Of a stretch of DNA of 9,811 nucleotides, positions 7,772 to 9,811 are shown one piece after another. The stretch covers positions 1-9,811 of the forward strand of contig JAJZFF010000148.1 of NCBI GenBank assembly GCA_021805485.1, written 5' to 3'. The position numbers were made by a program, and so were the translations under genes. Every line of letters starts with the position of its first letter. Position 1 is the stretch's first letter. The notes under the pieces are model-generated. The model made no database searches. It was not told where the DNA came from and saw only the letters and a list, made by a program, of their open reading frames with translations. This DNA is from Pseudomonadota bacterium. GTDB lineage: Bacteria > Pseudomonadota > Alphaproteobacteria > Acetobacterales > Acetobacteraceae.

Positions 7772-7858
7772 TGTCAGCCTGCGTCGCGAGAGACGATGCC
7801 GGCCGGCAGGCGGGACGCCAGCAGGCCAGAAGTGTCGTCGGACACGGAGGGAACGGTG

Positions 7859-9106
7859 ATGTCGCGTGCCATTTCGAGGGTACTGGCGGTGGCGTGGATC
7901 GGGCTGATGGCGAGCGCCGCGCTCGGCCGCGCCGATACGTTGAAGATCGCCTATGTCGATCCGCTCTCCGGTGGCGGTGCCAGCGTCGGTCAGGTCGGGC
8001 TCGAGCATTTCCAGTACATCGCCGACCAGGTGAATGCGAAGGGCGGTGTTCTCGGCATGAAGGTCGAGATTCTCGGCTACGACGACAAGACCAATCCGCA
8101 GGAAGCGCTGGTGCAGGTGCAGAAGGCGATCGACGCCGGCGCGCGCATCATCGCCCAGGGCAACGGCTCCAGCGTCGGCGCCGCGATCGAGGATTTCGTC
8201 GCCAAGTACGACGACCGCAATCCCGGCAAGGAGGTCGTCTACATCAACTACGCCGCCGTCGATCCCTCGCTGACCAACGCCAAGTGCAGCTACTGGCATT
8301 TCCGCTGGGATGCGAATTCGGACATCAAGATGGAGGCGCTCACCAGCTACATGAAGACGCGGCCCGCGATCAAGAAGGTCTATCTCATCAACCAGGACTA
8401 CTCGTTCGGCCAGTCCGTGCGGACCGAAGCGCGCAAGATGCTCGCGCAGAAGCGGCCGGACATCCAGATCGTCGGCGACGAGCTGCATCCGCTGCTCAAG
8501 ATCACGGATTTCTCCCCCTACATCGCCAAGATCAAGGCCTCCGGCGCGGATAGCGTGATCACCGGCAACTGGGGTCAGGATATCGCGCTGCTGCTCAAGG
8601 CGGCCGCCGATGCCGGGCTGCAGGCGGACTGGTACACCTATTACGCCGGCGGCGCCGGCGGGCCGACGGCGATCCGCCAGGCCAATCTGGCGGATCGGGT
8701 CTTCGCCATGGTCGAAGGCTTCCCCAACCTCGACTACGCGCCCGCGCGCGAGGCGGAAAAGGAATTCCGCGCCAAGCTGAACGGGCAGTCGCTGTGGTAC
8801 CCGCGCGTCTTCAACATGATGTCCATGGTGTTCCGCGCCATCGAGGAGGCGAAATCGCCGGATCCGGTGAAATTCGCGCCGAAGCTGGAAGGCATGAAAA
8901 TCACCACCTTCGATGGCGGCGAGGGCTTCATGCGCGCGGCGGACCACCAGTTCTTCCAGGACATGTTCGTCGTCACCTTCGGCCCGCTCGGCGCCAATCA
9001 GCCGTTCGACGAGGAACACACCGGCTGGGGCACGAAGCTGGCCGGCAAGGTGCCGGCGGATCAGACGGTTCTGCCGACCACCTGCAAGATGCAGCGGCCG
9101 AGCTGA
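7859..9106 (+). CDS. Periplasmic substrate-binding protein of a branched-chain amino acid-type (HAAT) ABC importer
   Basis: This 415-aa protein belongs to the LivJ/LivK-like periplasmic binding protein family (type I fold). A signal peptide (MSRAISRVLAVAWIGLMASA) ends near ALGRA, residues 21-25. The mature start DTLKIAYVDPLSGGGASVG (26-44) is the usual first strand and ligand loop. Later landmarks are GMKVEILGYDDKTNP (66-80), IIAQGNGSSVG (97-107), KKVYLINQDYSFGQSV (172-187), IKASGADSVITGNWG (225-239) and VFNMMSMVFRAIEEA (317-331). Cys143 (AKCSYWHFRWD) and Cys409 (TTCKMQRPS) may form a disulfide. The start is ATG 7859, seven bases after GGAGGG; an in-frame ATG at 7796 would put 21 polar residues before the signal peptide. 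A LivH permease follows after 33 bases. The ligand cannot be told from sequence; this family also takes up amides, urea and aromatic acids. Confidence 0.93.
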   Translation: MSRAISRVLAVAWIGLMASAALGRADTLKIAYVDPLSGGGASVGQVGLEHFQYIADQVNAKGGVLGMKVEILGYDDKTNPQEALVQVQKAIDAGARIIAQGNGSSVGAAIEDFVAKYDDRNPGKEVVYINYAAVDPSLTNAKCSYWHFRWDANSDIKMEALTSYMKTRPAIKKVYLINQDYSFGQSVRTEARKMLAQKRPDIQIVGDELHPLLKITDFSPYIAKIKASGADSVITGNWGQDIALLLKAAADAGLQADWYTYYAGGAGGPTAIRQANLADRVFAMVEGFPNLDYAPAREAEKEFRAKLNGQSLWYPRVFNMMSMVFRAIEEAKSPDPVKFAPKLEGMKITTFDGGEGFMRAADHQFFQDMFVVTFGPLGANQPFDEEHTGWGTKLAGKVPADQTVLPTTCKMQRPS

Positions 9107-9139
9107 TCGCGCCGAGGCGGGCCGCTTGGGCGCCGATCC

Positions 9140-9811
9140 GTGCTCGAACTGATCATCGTCTCCACGCTCAACGGCGTGCTCTACGGCATGCTGCTGTTCC
9201 TGATGGCGAGCGGCCTGACGCTGATCTTCAGCATGATGGGCGTGCTCAACTTCGCGCACGCCAGCTTCTACATGCTCGGCGCCTTCTTCGGCTACCAGCT
9301 CAGCCGCGTGCTCGGCTTCTGGCCGGCGCTGCTGATCGCCCCGGTGCTGGTCGGCGCCCTCGGCGCCCTCGTCGAGCGCTACGGGCTGCGCACGGTGCAC
9401 CGGCACGGCCACGTGGCGGAGCTGCTCTTCACCTTCGGCCTCGCCTTCGTCGTCGAGGAGGTGGTGCAGATGCTCTGGGGGCGGCTGCCGGTTGATTACC
9501 GCGTGCCGCCGTCGTTGGATTTCACCGCCTTCACCATCTTCTCCACCAATTATCCCGCCTACAAGCTGTTCGAGCTGCTCACCGCCATCGCCATTTTCGC
9601 CGTGCTCCTGCTGGTGCTCACGCGCACGCGCGCCGGGCTCATCATCCAGGCCGCGCTCACCCATCCGGACATGGTCGCGATGCTGGGCCATAACGTGCCG
9701 CGCGTGTTCATGCTCGCCTTCGGCGTCGGCACCGGGCTCGCTGCCGTCGCCGGGGTCATCGCCGGGCCGGCGCTGGTGACGCAGTCGAACATGGCCGGCC
9801 TGCTCGGGCCG
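9140..9811 (+). CDS. LivH-type ABC importer permease, 3'-truncated by the window edge
   Basis: The frame is open from GTG 9140 to the window end, giving 224 codons of an inner-membrane permease of the branched-chain amino acid (HAAT) ABC family. The peptide starts MLELIIVSTLNGVLYGMLLF and continues with GLTLIFSMMGVLNFAHASFYMLGAF (25-49), the LivH hallmark around the NFAH motif. LVERYGLR (77-84), ELLFTFGLAFVVEEVVQMLWG (94-114) and TRTRAGLIIQAALTHPDMVAMLGHN (161-185) follow; the last contains the likely loop that contacts the ATPase. Hydrophobic segments repeat throughout. GTG is chosen because homology starts there and no in-frame ATG precedes it; the RBS is weak, and the gene is 33 bases after the binding protein. 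LivM and the ATPases LivG/LivF are expected beyond the window. Confidence 0.92.
   Translation, partial: MLELIIVSTLNGVLYGMLLFLMASGLTLIFSMMGVLNFAHASFYMLGAFFGYQLSRVLGFWPALLIAPVLVGALGALVERYGLRTVHRHGHVAELLFTFGLAFVVEEVVQMLWGRLPVDYRVPPSLDFTAFTIFSTNYPAYKLFELLTAIAIFAVLLLVLTRTRAGLIIQAALTHPDMVAMLGHNVPRVFMLAFGVGTGLAAVAGVIAGPALVTQSNMAGLLGP

Noticed and set aside
7199..9691. Open frame of 830 codons on the minus strand
   Set aside because: It is antisense to the DUF3859 gene, the binding protein and LivH. It is rich in His/Arg/Gly/Asp from reversed GC-biased codons and shows no domain.

Overview
The window is about 70% G+C, with dense coding and strong third-position G/C bias. NusA, RimP and the YlxR/L7Ae-type fusion look alphaproteobacterial. 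The mix of genes suggests Rhodospirillales/Acetobacteraceae, but that placement is inference from protein style only. I see no rRNA, tRNA, CRISPR array, transposase or phage gene.

Bases 1-3066 (minus strand) hold the conserved transcription/translation operon rimP-nusA-ylxR-infB, read right to left; infB runs off the left edge after 70 codons. A sigma70-like promoter lies near 3125-3152. Between it and rimP is a 7-bp hairpin followed by six U, which runs straight into the likely TTG start of rimP. This looks like an attenuator controlling the operon.

Bases 3290-4162 (plus) encode an isocitrate lyase/PEP mutase superfamily lyase with the KKCGH active-site motif. It converges on an aldehyde dehydrogenase of the succinate-/alpha-ketoglutarate-semialdehyde type (5621-4188, minus). 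A perfect 17-bp palindrome covers the lyase stop codon and fills the convergent gap.

Bases 5852-7134 (minus) hold a two-gene iron-uptake unit: a secreted cupredoxin-fold protein and an FTR1-family permease with both REXXE motifs. A perfect 6-3-6 inverted repeat resembling a Fur box lies 14 bp upstream of the cupredoxin ATG. It also precedes a divergent gene for a secreted DUF3859-type protein of unknown function (about 7226-7756, plus).

Bases 7859-9811 (plus) begin a branched-chain-amino-acid-type (HAAT) ABC importer: a periplasmic binding protein, then a LivH-type permease with a GTG start that is cut by the right edge.

Most of the window is ordinary chromosome. I found no clearly new multi-gene system. 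The points most worth a second look are the rimP leader, the Fur-box divergon with its cysteine-free cupredoxin and DUF3859 neighbour, the signal peptide built from 15-bp tandem repeats, and a 13-bp tandem repeat upstream of the aldehyde dehydrogenase.
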